This document shows positions 8,640 through 16,749 of a stretch of 35,171 nt of DNA, piece after piece. This stretch comes from Zooshikella ganghwensis DSM 15267. Lineage in GTDB: Bacteria > Pseudomonadota > Gammaproteobacteria > Pseudomonadales > Zooshikellaceae. A program made the translations under genes and the position numbers. The notes under the pieces are model-generated. The model searched no databases. It was not told where the DNA came from and was given only the letters and a program-made list of their open reading frames with translations. How positions within the stretch are numbered: the stretch's first letter is position 1; each line of letters opens with the position of its first letter. The stretch spans positions 1 to 35,171 of the forward strand of contig NZ_AUAF01000040.1 in assembly GCF_000428585.1 (NCBI RefSeq), written 5' to 3'.

Positions 8640-9623
8640 TTACTTGATCAAGCCCACTTCTTTGAAGTATTTAGCTGCGCCCTCATGTAAGGGTGCGGAA
8701 AGTCCATCTTTAGCCATACTTTCTTTCTTCAGGCTTGAAAATGCCTGATGAAGCCTTTTGAAGTCATCAAATCCTTCAAATACCGCTTTTGTAAGTTGAT
8801 AAATAATTTCAGGACTGGTTTTGGTAGAAGAGACGATTGTTGCCGCAACACCAAATGTGTGAATGTCCTTGTCATTTCCCTGGTACAACCCTGCAGGAAT
8901 GACGGTTTTTGCATAGTAGCTGTTGTCAGCTAAAAGCTTGTCGATGACTGGACCTGTGACAGGAACAACCATCGTTTCACATGCTGTTGTTGCTTCTTTG
9001 ATGGAGCCACTTGGGTGGCCTGCAACAAATACAAAGGCATCAATTTTGTTATCACAGAGAGCACCCGCCTGTTCAGCAGACTTTAACTCAGACGCGAGTT
9101 TGAAGTCCTTTTTTGTCCAGCCGTACTTCTCCATCAGTAATTCCATATTGGCCCGTTGACCAGAGCCTGGGTTACCAATATTAACGCGCTTACCTTTTAG
9201 GTCTTCAAACGTCTTGATGCCTGCATCTTTACGGGCCACAACTGTGAATGCTTCAACATGTAAAGAAAAGACTGCACGTAGATCTTTGTAAGGACCTTGA
9301 GCCTTAAACTCGCTACTGCCATTGTAAGCATGATACTGCCAGTCAGACTGAACCACACCTAAGTCTAACTCACCAGCGCGCATGGTATTCAGGTTGTAGA
9401 TTGAACCACCTGTACTTTCTACGGAACAGCGAATGCCGTGCTCCTTACGCCCTTTATTGACTAATTTACAGATAGCACCACCTGTAGGGTAGTAAACACC
9501 TGTTACTCCTCCAGTTCCAATTGTAATGAACTCTTGCTTGGCAAAAGCTGTGGTGCTGGTCAGGCAGGTTACCGCTAGGCTGGCACCGATCATTCCAAAG
9601 GATAGTTTTTTTAGTATTGACAT
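8640..9623 (-). CDS. TAXI family TRAP transporter solute-binding protein
   Basis: A 327-residue periplasmic protein with a Sec signal peptide (basic KK, hydrophobic core, cleavage near A28 in AFA-KQ). The family opening [25 protein letters not shown] is present, as are [26 protein letters not shown] and [22 protein letters not shown]. It captures the substrate and hands it to the fused permease. First gene of the minus-strand operon. TAXI proteins in the family bind glutamate-like or other carboxylated ligands, but the specificity here is not readable. Confidence 0.95.
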   Translation of the reverse strand: MSILKKLSFGMIGASLAVTCLTSTTAFAKQEFITIGTGGVTGVYYPTGGAICKLVNKGRKEHGIRCSVESTGGSIYNLNTMRAGELDLGVVQSDWQYHAYNGSSEFKAQGPYKDLRAVFSLHVEAFTVVARKDAGIKTFEDLKGKRVNIGNPGSGQRANMELLMEKYGWTKKDFKLASELKSAEQAGALCDNKIDAFVFVAGHPSGSIKEATTACETMVVPVTGPVIDKLLADNSYYAKTVIPAGLYQGNDKDIHTFGVAATIVSSTKTSPEIIYQLTKAVFEGFDDFKRLHQAFSSLKKESMAKDGLSAPLHEGAAKYFKEVGLIK

Positions 9624-10067
9624 GTTTACCTCATCGCGTTGTAGTTATCTTGGCTTGCGTTGTTGGTGCAAATTATCAGCAAAAACAAATATCTTCTGGG
9701 TTTAAACAACTCAGAAAACTGCAAGACGAGGCCCTTTTCTTGGAAAGAGCACGACTATAATGACCAATATGGGTAAACCACTATAAGTACTTTTACTTAC
9801 TTGTGGGCAAAATGTGGTCAATACATAGAAAATAACAATAATAATTGTCTAATTTTTTACTATTTAAAATGTATTTCCGCGACAGTTTCCCTGTTTTATT
9901 CACAAATGTGTTTTTTGGCAAGCGAGCAGGGTAGGAGGGGAAAATAATGTTTGCTCTGCTAAGGTGTCAGCGTTACGCTTAGCGTTTGTTTCCAGCAGTT
10001 AGGGTTAAGATGGTAAAACAGCCTGCAGATTGGCCGGTAAGTTGGCCAGCAAATTGGAGAGCTTAGG
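9624..10067. other. 444-base divergent promoter region
   Basis: Lies between the minus-strand TRAP operon and the plus-strand GAPDH-like gene, so it should contain both promoters. I see an inverted repeat TAAGTA (9784-9789) / TACTTA (9794-9799) and a TTGACC hexamer on the minus strand near 9820, but no well-spaced -10 partner. Just before the GAPDH-like start, GGAGAG gives its ribosome site. No gene is visible. Confidence 0.4.
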
Positions 10068-11063
10068 GTGACAGTGCGAGTCGGATTACACGGATTTGGT
10101 CGCATGGGGCGTACTGCATTGCGTGCAGCCTGGAGCTGGCCCGAACTGGATATTGTGCATATCAATGACAGTAGCATTGAGCCATCATTAGCTGCACATT
10201 TATTAACCTATGAAGACTCTAATGCTACCTGGGCAGATATACAAGTTACCGAGGACGTTTCATTAAAAATCGACGACCAGTGTCTTGGATTTACTCGTCA
10301 AACTTCAATCTTGGATGTAGATTGGCGGGGTTATCAGGTTGATGTTGTTATTGTCTGTGATGAAAGTTCAAATGATATATCTGCAATAAAACAGTTGCTC
10401 TCAAAAGGAGTGAGAAAGGTCGTTATTGCAGGTGCAATGCACCATAATGTGTTAAATATTGTGATGGGGGTTAATGACTATTTATATAACGCCTCTGCTC
10501 ACCACCTCGTGGCTTCAGGCCATTGGTTAACTCAGTCATATGCGCCTATTTTGAAAGTATTACACGATGGATTAGGTGTATCTCATGGTGCAATTTCTGT
10601 GGCTAAACCTTTGATTCCTTCACCCCAAGATTATGACCCTATTGCATGTCGTTTCAGGCATCCAGGTAATGCGATAATTCCCCAGCGCTTTGAAAAAATA
10701 CATAACAAACTTATTTTTCCTGAACTTGCGAATCGGCTGAACTGTAATGTAATTCATCTACCATTGTATGGTCCCTCTTATGTTGAGGGGACCTTTGAAG
10801 TAAGCTGCAATACCACGGCAGAAGAGGTGGGTAGTCTTTTTATCAAGGCTGCCAATGGCTTATTGAGAGGAATTTTGCGAGTTGATGATAATAATTTAGT
10901 TTCAACTGATTTTGCCAGGAGTCCTGTCTCCTGTGTGATTGATATGCCAGCACTGAGTGTTGTTGCAGGAACACAAGTTCGTGTATTGGCTTGGTGCGAT
11001 TTTGAAGCGGGTTTTTGCCAACGTTTAATGGAGTTAGTACGTAAAGTAGGCATGTCAATTTAG
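10068..11063 (+). CDS. GAPDH-fold protein, ArsJ-associated type, catalytic residues lost
   Basis: A 331-residue protein whose N-terminal Rossmann motif GLHGFGRMGRTALRAAW and segments NIVMGVNDYLY, APILKVLHDGLG, FPELANRLN and GTQVRVLAW follow glyceraldehyde-3-phosphate dehydrogenase. It is closest by eye to the subtype found beside arsJ. The active site is gone. The ASCTTNCLAP loop is replaced by SGHWLTQSYAP, with Trp153 at the catalytic Cys position. The catalytic His aligns with Lys180, the phosphate-binding TTTG loop reads PQRFEK, and WYDNEWGY reads WCDFEAGF. It should not perform the dehydrogenase reaction; NAD binding may persist. The frame is intact, arguing for a retained non-enzymatic role. 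Start is GTG 10068 or GTG 10074. No arsJ or ars gene is nearby. Confidence 0.8.
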   Translation: MTVRVGLHGFGRMGRTALRAAWSWPELDIVHINDSSIEPSLAAHLLTYEDSNATWADIQVTEDVSLKIDDQCLGFTRQTSILDVDWRGYQVDVVIVCDESSNDISAIKQLLSKGVRKVVIAGAMHHNVLNIVMGVNDYLYNASAHHLVASGHWLTQSYAPILKVLHDGLGVSHGAISVAKPLIPSPQDYDPIACRFRHPGNAIIPQRFEKIHNKLIFPELANRLNCNVIHLPLYGPSYVEGTFEVSCNTTAEEVGSLFIKAANGLLRGILRVDDNNLVSTDFARSPVSCVIDMPALSVVAGTQVRVLAWCDFEAGFCQRLMELVRKVGMSI

Positions 11064-11067
11064 CTAT

Positions 11068-11087
11068 TATATACCCAAAACGAAGGG
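11068..11087 (+). repeat. dispersed TATATACCC...ACGAAG repeat, copy 1
   Basis: TATATACCCAAAACGAAGGG, directly after the GAPDH-like stop. It matches the ends of the palindromic element at 11998-12127. Further copies are at 12122, 12315 (inverted) and 20991. Confidence 0.6.
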
Positions 11088-11192
11088 TTTTTATGTGAGC
11101 TATCCACAGCGCTTACCTTAACGGGTCCGCGAGGCTGTTCTGATGTGTGCTCAAGATATTAGTCGGGTTTATTGTCAGCGTTGGAGTAAAAC

Positions 11193-11693
11193 TTAATTAC
11201 GCATACAACACTTCTTGTATTTTTTGCCACTTCCACAAAGGCAAATATCATTACGCGTTAACTTTTTAACTTTGATCAATGGGGCTGTATGTGGATCGAT
11301 ATAATACCACTTTTGGTCAATTAAGCTGAATGTGGAATTTTCATGTAACTGATTTGATTGATGTGAAGACTTCAGTTGGTAATGAGCAATAAACTCTACT
11401 TCACCATAAGGGTGAGTAGGTTGACCAAATAAACAATGAATGATTTCTAAACCTACCCAATCTGTTTGTTGAGCCCATTGTTGTATTTCATGCCGGTTAA
11501 GAAAAGGTTGTTGATCTGGGTGAGTTGTATTGACTAAATAATCAACACGTTGTTGGTGATAAGCCGTATAACGAGACCTCATTAACTGCTCCGCTGTTTC
11601 AGGGCTTTGTTCTTTGTTTAGAAAACGCAGGCAGCACTCTTGGTAAGTGAGTCCACTTTTGCAAGGACATGGAGCATTTATAGATAGTGACAT
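11193..11693 (-). CDS. ychJ: YchJ family protein (UPF0225)
   Basis: A 166-residue cytoplasmic protein with a cysteine-rich SEC-C-type metal-binding motif at each end: CPCKSGLTYQECC at residues 9-21 and CLCGSGKKYKKCC near the C-terminus. Between them is the NTF2-like YchJ middle domain (MRSRYTAYHQQRVDYLV, THPDQQ, WVGLEII, GEVEFIAHY). Length and arrangement are standard. The motifs bind zinc in related proteins; the cellular role is not established. Start ATG 11693 lacks a clear ribosome site. It is convergent with the GAPDH-like gene. Confidence 0.93.
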   Translation of the reverse strand: MSLSINAPCPCKSGLTYQECCLRFLNKEQSPETAEQLMRSRYTAYHQQRVDYLVNTTHPDQQPFLNRHEIQQWAQQTDWVGLEIIHCLFGQPTHPYGEVEFIAHYQLKSSHQSNQLHENSTFSLIDQKWYYIDPHTAPLIKVKKLTRNDICLCGSGKKYKKCCMRN

Positions 11694-11997
11694 ATCGAAC
11701 TAATAACATGATGATGATTTGTTGCATTTTTATACGCATGAGTAGTGTAAATGTCCATGACTTTTTATTTTTAGGGGCGCCTTTTAGAGTCTTCTGGGGC
11801 TGTCTCTCACTTCCAGATGCTTGTGAAAAAACAAATTTTATGCAGCTGGATTTTATTATTGATAAGATGAGGGTCACAAAATTATTGTTTTTTAAAAATT
11901 CTGTGATAAATTGCGGCAAGTTAGTTTAAATAAAAACTACATAAAAAATGTCTTTTGCATTTTAATTGTTATTGCTGTGAATAATATTAAAGTTAAA

Positions 11998-12127
11998 TAT
12001 ATACCCAATACGAAGGTTTTTTAGGGGCGGCCGTCAAGCGATGAAGCCCCCGGAGCTTATATTAATAAGTGACTGGGGTGAAGAGTGCTGACAACAAACT
12101 CTAAAAATGATTCGTGAAGGGTATATA
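11998..12127. repeat. MITE-like palindromic intergenic element, 130 bp
   Basis: Its ends are inverted: TATATACCC (11998-12006) with ACGAA and TTTTTAG following, against CTAAAAA, TTCGT and GGGTATATA (12119-12127). Inside are CCCC...GGGG arms (near 12047 and 12075) and a cruciform CTTAT/ATAAG (12056-12069), giving a long folded structure. It has no coding capacity. Non-autonomous palindromic elements of this layout are common between genes in gammaproteobacteria. Confidence 0.7.
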
Positions 12128-12333
12128 CCCATAACGAACTGCTTTTAGGGATTACCTATCGTAAACTGGTAGGACAATTAATGAGCGCAGGCTTAGTTAA
12201 AGGAATACTTAAAATCCTGTGGGCTTTTATTTTTCATGTTATACATAGCACGTTTGATAGTATTCATTTAAAAAAAATGCTTAAGATATGTTTGCCAACT
12301 ACGAAAAAATGGGGATACCCTTCGCTTTAGGTA
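12122..12333. repeat. second, diverged repeat unit sharing an end with the first
   Basis: Begins TATATACCCATAACGAA at 12122, overlapping the end of the first unit in the perfect palindrome GGGTATATACCC (12119-12130). It ends with an inverted copy, ATACCCTTCGCTTTAGGTA (12315-12333). The interior does not resemble the first unit. It may be a decayed or composite copy. Confidence 0.4.
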
Positions 12334-12476
12334 CATGTATAGCCTTTGCTGAACGTGCATATAAAGTGAGGCGTATGCTGCATAGTAGGAAGCTTTACAT
12401 GGCAATGCAGTTAATTAACGGAGTAAAAGTGTTTGTCATGTCTTTAGTTGAAGGAAATCGTTAAAAGGACATAAAT

Positions 12477-13133
12477 ATGAAAAAGATTTTCAACAAAACT
12501 TCTGTAGTAGTATGTTGTGCTATAAGCTCTTTATTGGTTGGAAACACGGTTTTAGCAGTAGATCCAGACCAGCCACCAGAGGGTAGCGTGTATATAGAAG
12601 ATATCGTGTATGGAGGAACAGGGTGTCCGCAGGATAGTGTAGGTATATCCATTGCGACAAATGGTTTGAACTTTGGTGTTTCTTTTGACCAGTATATTGC
12701 AGGTATTGGTGATGGTTTTAGCCGAGCAGATCAACGGAAAAGCTGTGATTTGCGTGTTAACTTAAAAGTACCTGCTGGCTACGCTTATACTGTCGTAGAT
12801 TTGACTTATCGGGGTTATGCTGAGATGGATCGGGGCATCTTTGCCTCGATGTCATCAACATATCACTTCCAGGGGGAAGCGCTTGAGGCAGGTTTCGTTA
12901 AAAATATGCGTGGGCCTATAGAAAAAGACTTTACTTATACTGATAGTTTAGACCTTGAGTCTTTTGTATGGTCAAGCTGTGGTGCGACAGCACCATTGGT
13001 ATTGCAGACAAGAATGAAGCTCAAAAAAGCTCGCTTTACGCCACCTGAGTCAGGAGGCACAATAGGTGTTGATAGTGTAGAAGGTAAATTAACCCATGAA
13101 TATGGCCTTTTATGGAAAAAATGTGAAGCCTAA
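12477..13133 (+). CDS. secreted DUF4360 family protein, copy 1
   Basis: A 218-residue protein with a Sec signal peptide (MKK, hydrophobic core, cleavage after about A27). The mature part shows the DUF4360 landmarks IEDIVYGGTGCPQDSVG, NFGVSFDQYIAGIG, RKSCDLRVNL, YRGYAEMDRG and SLDLESFVWSSCGATAPL, ending with a KKC tail. Four Cys (C50, C90, C168, C216) are conserved with the neighbouring copy and likely form two disulfides. The family consists of small secreted proteins of unknown function from bacteria and fungi. AAAGGAC gives a good ribosome site before ATG 12477. It is followed 505 bases later by a paralogue in the same orientation. Confidence 0.88.
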   Translation: MKKIFNKTSVVVCCAISSLLVGNTVLAVDPDQPPEGSVYIEDIVYGGTGCPQDSVGISIATNGLNFGVSFDQYIAGIGDGFSRADQRKSCDLRVNLKVPAGYAYTVVDLTYRGYAEMDRGIFASMSSTYHFQGEALEAGFVKNMRGPIEKDFTYTDSLDLESFVWSSCGATAPLVLQTRMKLKKARFTPPESGGTIGVDSVEGKLTHEYGLLWKKCEA

Positions 13134-13638
13134 TAATTTGCCAAAACTTCGCTATTTGTAAGCATCTAAGCAAAACACTTAATTTGTTCTAGCTTAATGA
13201 AATTGTGCTAAATTAAGGGTTTTGCTACTGGTAAACAATTGTTGTATTTTTTGTACAGTGTGTTAGATTGTTTTCGCGTTAACAATTACTAAAAATGTTT
13301 AGTGATTTGTTTTATACGCTTTATGTCTGCATAAGCTGAAAAAAGGAATGAAAGGGAGCTTCACAAGTAAGGTTTAGGTTAAATAGCAAGGGTGTTATTC
13401 ACCACTTAGCCTTAATGGCTTTTAACGTATGCTTATTTTCCTATGATTTTAATTTGGGGAATATCCCTTTTATTCACTGACAAATGCTGTGTATGTTAAG
13501 TGCATGTATTTTTGCTCATTGATGTAAACCTATTTTTAAAAAAATGTTATCAAGAGCATACTAGGCTAGTGCAGAAGTAAGAAAAAAAGCATCAGATTAT
13601 ATAAAAACTCATCCACATGGAAAGGTGAGGATTATAAC
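13134..13638. other. 505-base spacer between the DUF4360 paralogues
   Basis: Contains the long hairpin at 13169-13226 and then an AT-rich leader for the second copy. The spacer is too long for simple co-transcription, so the second gene probably has its own promoter. I could not fix the promoter hexamers. No small gene is convincing. Confidence 0.45.
13169..13226 (+). terminator. long stem-loop after DUF4360 copy 1
   Basis: AGCAAAAC-A-C-TTAATTT (13169-13185) pairs with AAATTAA-G-G-GTTTTGCT (13210-13226), a 17-position stem with one mismatch and a 24-base loop. It lacks the U tract of an intrinsic terminator, so it may be an mRNA 3' end, a protective structure or a binding site. Confidence 0.45.
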
Positions 13639-14301
13639 ATGATTAAAAAATCAGGCTTGAAAGTCCTGGGGACTTCATCTCTTTTCGTTGCCGTTGCATT
13701 TTCCACTTCAATCGCACAAGCACAGACAGATCCTGTGACACCTCCTCATGGTCAGGTTTATGTAAAAGATATCACTTATGGTGGTAGTGGCTGTCCTCAG
13801 GGGTCTGTTGGTGTATCTGTGGCAGATAGTGGGCTGAACTTTGGTGTGTCATTTGATGAGTATATAGCGGGTATTGGCCCTGATTTTAGCCGGGCTGATA
13901 AGCGTAAAAGCTGTGATTTGCGGGTTAACCTGCATGTACCATCTGGTTACTCGTACACGATTGCAGATGTAAACTACCGTGGCTATGCCGATCTAGATCG
14001 TGGCATTATCGGTAAATTTAAAACGAATTATCGTTTCCAAGGTGAGCGTTTAGAAGCAGGCTTTGTGCAATCAACACGTGGACCGGTCAGTGAAGATATC
14101 ATGGTATCTGATAGTCTGGACCTGGAAGCTTTTGTTTGGTCAGCCTGTGGTGCAACTGCGCCTGTTGTTCTTCAAACCAAGCTACAATTAGCTAAAACTC
14201 GTATGGCTGCAAGTGATGCAGGTGGTGTTTTAGGGGTAGACAGTATTGAAGGTAAACTGACTCATCAATACAGTCTGGTATGGCGTCGTTGTAACAACTA
14301 A
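13639..14301 (+). CDS. secreted DUF4360 family protein, copy 2
   Basis: A 220-residue paralogue of the preceding DUF4360 protein, aligning through the mature region with no internal gap. It shows VKDITYGGSGCPQGSVG, NFGVSFDEYIAGIG, RKSCDLRVNL, YRGYADLDRG, SLDLEAFVWSACGATAP and a closing RRC. The signal peptide (about 1-28, SIAQA-Q) is unlike that of copy 1. The four Cys (C52, C92, C170, C218) are kept. GGTGAGG precedes ATG 13639. The well-conserved mature region against diverged leaders indicates a duplication with both products maintained. Secreted or periplasmic; role unknown. Confidence 0.88.
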   Translation: MIKKSGLKVLGTSSLFVAVAFSTSIAQAQTDPVTPPHGQVYVKDITYGGSGCPQGSVGVSVADSGLNFGVSFDEYIAGIGPDFSRADKRKSCDLRVNLHVPSGYSYTIADVNYRGYADLDRGIIGKFKTNYRFQGERLEAGFVQSTRGPVSEDIMVSDSLDLEAFVWSACGATAPVVLQTKLQLAKTRMAASDAGGVLGVDSIEGKLTHQYSLVWRRCNN

Positions 14302-14443
14302 TAACCTTCTTAGTCATCATATGTTGTATTGCTGAGAAAGGGTATATTGTTGTAGCCTTAGCAAAGGGCCAGTAAGTATTTTTAGTATTACGGTTAATCT
14401 GTTTATTGGCCTATTGTAAAATGTTAAGCTTTATCGTTCATGA

Positions 14444-14471
14444 GCCTTGCTGTTAGCAGTAAGGCTTTTTT
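14444..14471 (+). terminator. rho-independent terminator after DUF4360 copy 2
   Basis: GCCTT-G-CTG / CAG-T-AAGGC stem with TTAG loop, followed by TTTTTT (14466-14471). It separates the DUF4360 pair from dinG. Confidence 0.85.
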
Positions 14472-14561
14472 GTCTCTAGGCTGCTAACAGTTGCGTGAAT
14501 ATCTGGTGAGCAAATTACTCAAAATTGCCTTATCATTAGGCAGGCAATTTATGAGGGTCGT

Positions 14562-16697
14562 ATGCTGAGTTCATCATTAAAACAAGTGATTCAAGATGCC
14601 TATCGTGCTTTTTTAAACAGCAAACAGCTAAGGCCGCGCTATGGTCAAAAGCTTATGATTGCTGATATTGCAAAAACGATAGGGGAAATTGAAGAAGATG
14701 ATGAGGGACAGCGTGTTGGAGAACCTGCCGTGTGTGTTGTTGAGGCAGGGACCGGTACAGGAAAAACGGTAGCTTATGCACTCGCGATGATTCCTATTGC
14801 CCAGGAATATGAAAAGCAGTTAGTGATTGCAACGGCAACGGTTGCCCTTCAAGAGCAAATTTTATTCAAAGACCTGCCAGATATCAGACAAAATAGTGGT
14901 TTGTCATTCAGCTTTGCTTTAGCAAAAGGGCGGGGCCGTTATGTCTGTTTAAGTAAGCTTGATAACATCTTGCATGATGGCGCCTCAACGCTAGTGACCC
15001 AAGATTTATTCGTGGCTGCTGGATTACTCAATACCGATCAACCTCATGACAGACAGACTTATCAAACCATGCTGGATAAGTTTGCCAGTAGTCGTTGGGA
15101 TGGCGATCGTGATAGCTGGCCTGATGTTGTTGAAGATAAAACCTGGCAGCTAGTGGCTACAGATCATGTGCAGTGTAGCAATCGTCGTTGTACTTATTTT
15201 CACCAGTGTGCATTTTTTAAAGCAAGAGAGCGACTTGGTGAGGCAGATGTTATTGTCACTAATCATGATATGGTTTTAGCTGATTTAGCGCTGGGAGGCG
15301 GTGCTGTGCTACCAGCACCAAGTAAGACACTCTATGTGTTTGATGAAGGACATCACTTACCGGATAAAGCGCTAAACCATTTTAATCATAACTCGAAAAT
15401 ACATAGTACACGTGCCTGGTTAGAGCAGCTTCCTAAATCATTACTGCAGATGCGGGATCATGAAGTGATTGAGCGGGCAAGTGCTGAGAAGTTTATACCT
15501 CGTGTAGAGCAAGCCTGTGAGCAGTTAAGGCAGGACTTACTTATTTGGCAGCAGCAAATAATGCCTCTTTTGCCGAGTAAAGATGAGCAGGTTATACCTC
15601 AATATCGTTTTGCGCATGGTGTCTTACCTGGTGCATTACGCGAAAGTGCAGGTATTATTAAGACTCATTTTGCCCTTTTAGTGGATATTTTGGGGCGTGT
15701 GAGTGAACAGATAAAGCAGTTGCTTGATCAAAAAAATTATATTATTCCTCAGCATGAGTTAGAGAATTGGTATGCCTTAGCCGGCGTATTATTGTTAAGA
15801 GCTGAGGCCAACTTTGATTTGTGGACAGTATACAGTGTGGAGGATGATGCTGAAGCACCACCTAATGCACGCTGGGTAACCTGGCATGGACAAGGTGGAC
15901 AGACTGATCTGGAGTTATCCTGTAGCCCTATCTTGGCCGCGAAAACATTACGGCAAAACTTGTGGAATCGTTGTTTTGGCGCGGTGGTTACTTCAGCTAC
16001 ATTAACTGCACTGGGCCAGTTTGATCGTTTTAAAATGCGAGCGGGTGTTACTGACTCTACACATTTTGTGGTTGTACCAAGCCCATTGCCTTACCAGGCA
16101 GCTGCACGACTGGTGATACCTTCAATGCCATGTACGCCTAAAGATCCTGAATTACATACTGCATTTATTATTGATTATTTGCCTGAGTTACTGAGTACTC
16201 AATTAGGTAGTTTGGTTTTGTTTGCATCGCGCCGGCAAATGGAAGATGTTTATGTTGAAATGTCTGGGGCTTGGCAGGATAAAATTTTGATGCAAGGTGA
16301 GCTGAGTAAGCAGGAAATCATTGTCCGTCATAAAAAACGTATTGATCAACAAAAAGCGAGTGTGATTTTTGGCTTAGCCTCTTTTGCTGAAGGTATTGAT
16401 TTGCCAGGTGTTTATTGTGAGCATGTGATTATTGCCAAAATACCTTTTGCCGCACCTGACAACCCGGTTGAAGCGGGACTTGCAGAGTGGATTGAGCAGC
16501 GAGGGGGTAATCCATTTATGCAAGTTACGGTACCTGACGCAGCCACGAAACTGGTTCAAGCATGTGGTCGGCTATTGAGGCATGAAAAAGATCAAGGCAT
16601 TATTACTTTGCTTGATCGTCGAATTGTTACTCAACGTTATGGAAAAGCAATTCTTTCATCGCTGCCGCCTTTTCAACAAGAAATTCAGCCAGCATAG
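14562..16697 (+). CDS. dinG: ATP-dependent DNA helicase DinG
   Basis: A 711-residue superfamily 2, XPD-like 5'-3' helicase, normal length. Walker A is EAGTGTGKT (61-69) and the DEAH box reads DEGH (261-264). The four iron-sulfur cysteines between them are C129, C205, C210 and C216 (RYVC...CSNRRCTYFHQC). C-terminal helicase motifs include VVTSATLTALG, LFASRRQM, FAEGIDLPG and the final QACGRLLRHE arginine motif. The enzyme unwinds forked DNA, R-loops and D-loops in repair. ATG 14562 follows GAGGG at 14553-14557. An inverted repeat AAATTGCC/GGCAATTT (14522-14550) sits over the leader. In E. coli dinG is SOS-induced; no standard LexA box is visible here. Confidence 0.96.
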   Translation: MLSSSLKQVIQDAYRAFLNSKQLRPRYGQKLMIADIAKTIGEIEEDDEGQRVGEPAVCVVEAGTGTGKTVAYALAMIPIAQEYEKQLVIATATVALQEQILFKDLPDIRQNSGLSFSFALAKGRGRYVCLSKLDNILHDGASTLVTQDLFVAAGLLNTDQPHDRQTYQTMLDKFASSRWDGDRDSWPDVVEDKTWQLVATDHVQCSNRRCTYFHQCAFFKARERLGEADVIVTNHDMVLADLALGGGAVLPAPSKTLYVFDEGHHLPDKALNHFNHNSKIHSTRAWLEQLPKSLLQMRDHEVIERASAEKFIPRVEQACEQLRQDLLIWQQQIMPLLPSKDEQVIPQYRFAHGVLPGALRESAGIIKTHFALLVDILGRVSEQIKQLLDQKNYIIPQHELENWYALAGVLLLRAEANFDLWTVYSVEDDAEAPPNARWVTWHGQGGQTDLELSCSPILAAKTLRQNLWNRCFGAVVTSATLTALGQFDRFKMRAGVTDSTHFVVVPSPLPYQAAARLVIPSMPCTPKDPELHTAFIIDYLPELLSTQLGSLVLFASRRQMEDVYVEMSGAWQDKILMQGELSKQEIIVRHKKRIDQQKASVIFGLASFAEGIDLPGVYCEHVIIAKIPFAAPDNPVEAGLAEWIEQRGGNPFMQVTVPDAATKLVQACGRLLRHEKDQGIITLLDRRIVTQRYGKAILSSLPPFQQEIQPA

Positions 16698-16749
16698 TGA
16701 GTACGGCTAAAAAAATTTTTTTTCTAAGGTTTAATGGATTTTCTTAGTT

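Larger units (their letters stand above)
11694..12476. other. 783-base gene-free, repeat-bearing stretch
   Basis: The longest non-coding stretch of the window, between ychJ and the first DUF4360 gene. It is AT-rich and contains a 130-base palindromic element (11998-12127), a second related unit abutting it (to about 12333), and presumably the DUF4360 promoter. I translated the open stretch around 12140-12240 and found no recognisable protein. AAAGGAC at 12464-12470 is the ribosome site of the DUF4360 gene. Confidence 0.5.

Noticed and set aside
11761-11840. GC-rich patch GGGGCGCC with neighbouring CT-rich sequence as a riboswitch or small RNA
   Set aside because: No consistent stem pairs could be drawn and no known riboswitch core was seen.
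12140-12240. Open stretch after the second repeat unit that might be a transposase relic
   Set aside because: Its translation (about 30 residues) shows no transposase motif, and no flanking coding signal supports it.
14522-14550. Inverted repeat upstream of dinG as an SOS box
   Set aside because: The arms AAATTGCC/GGCAATTT do not contain CTGT/ACAG half sites. It is noted only as an inverted repeat.
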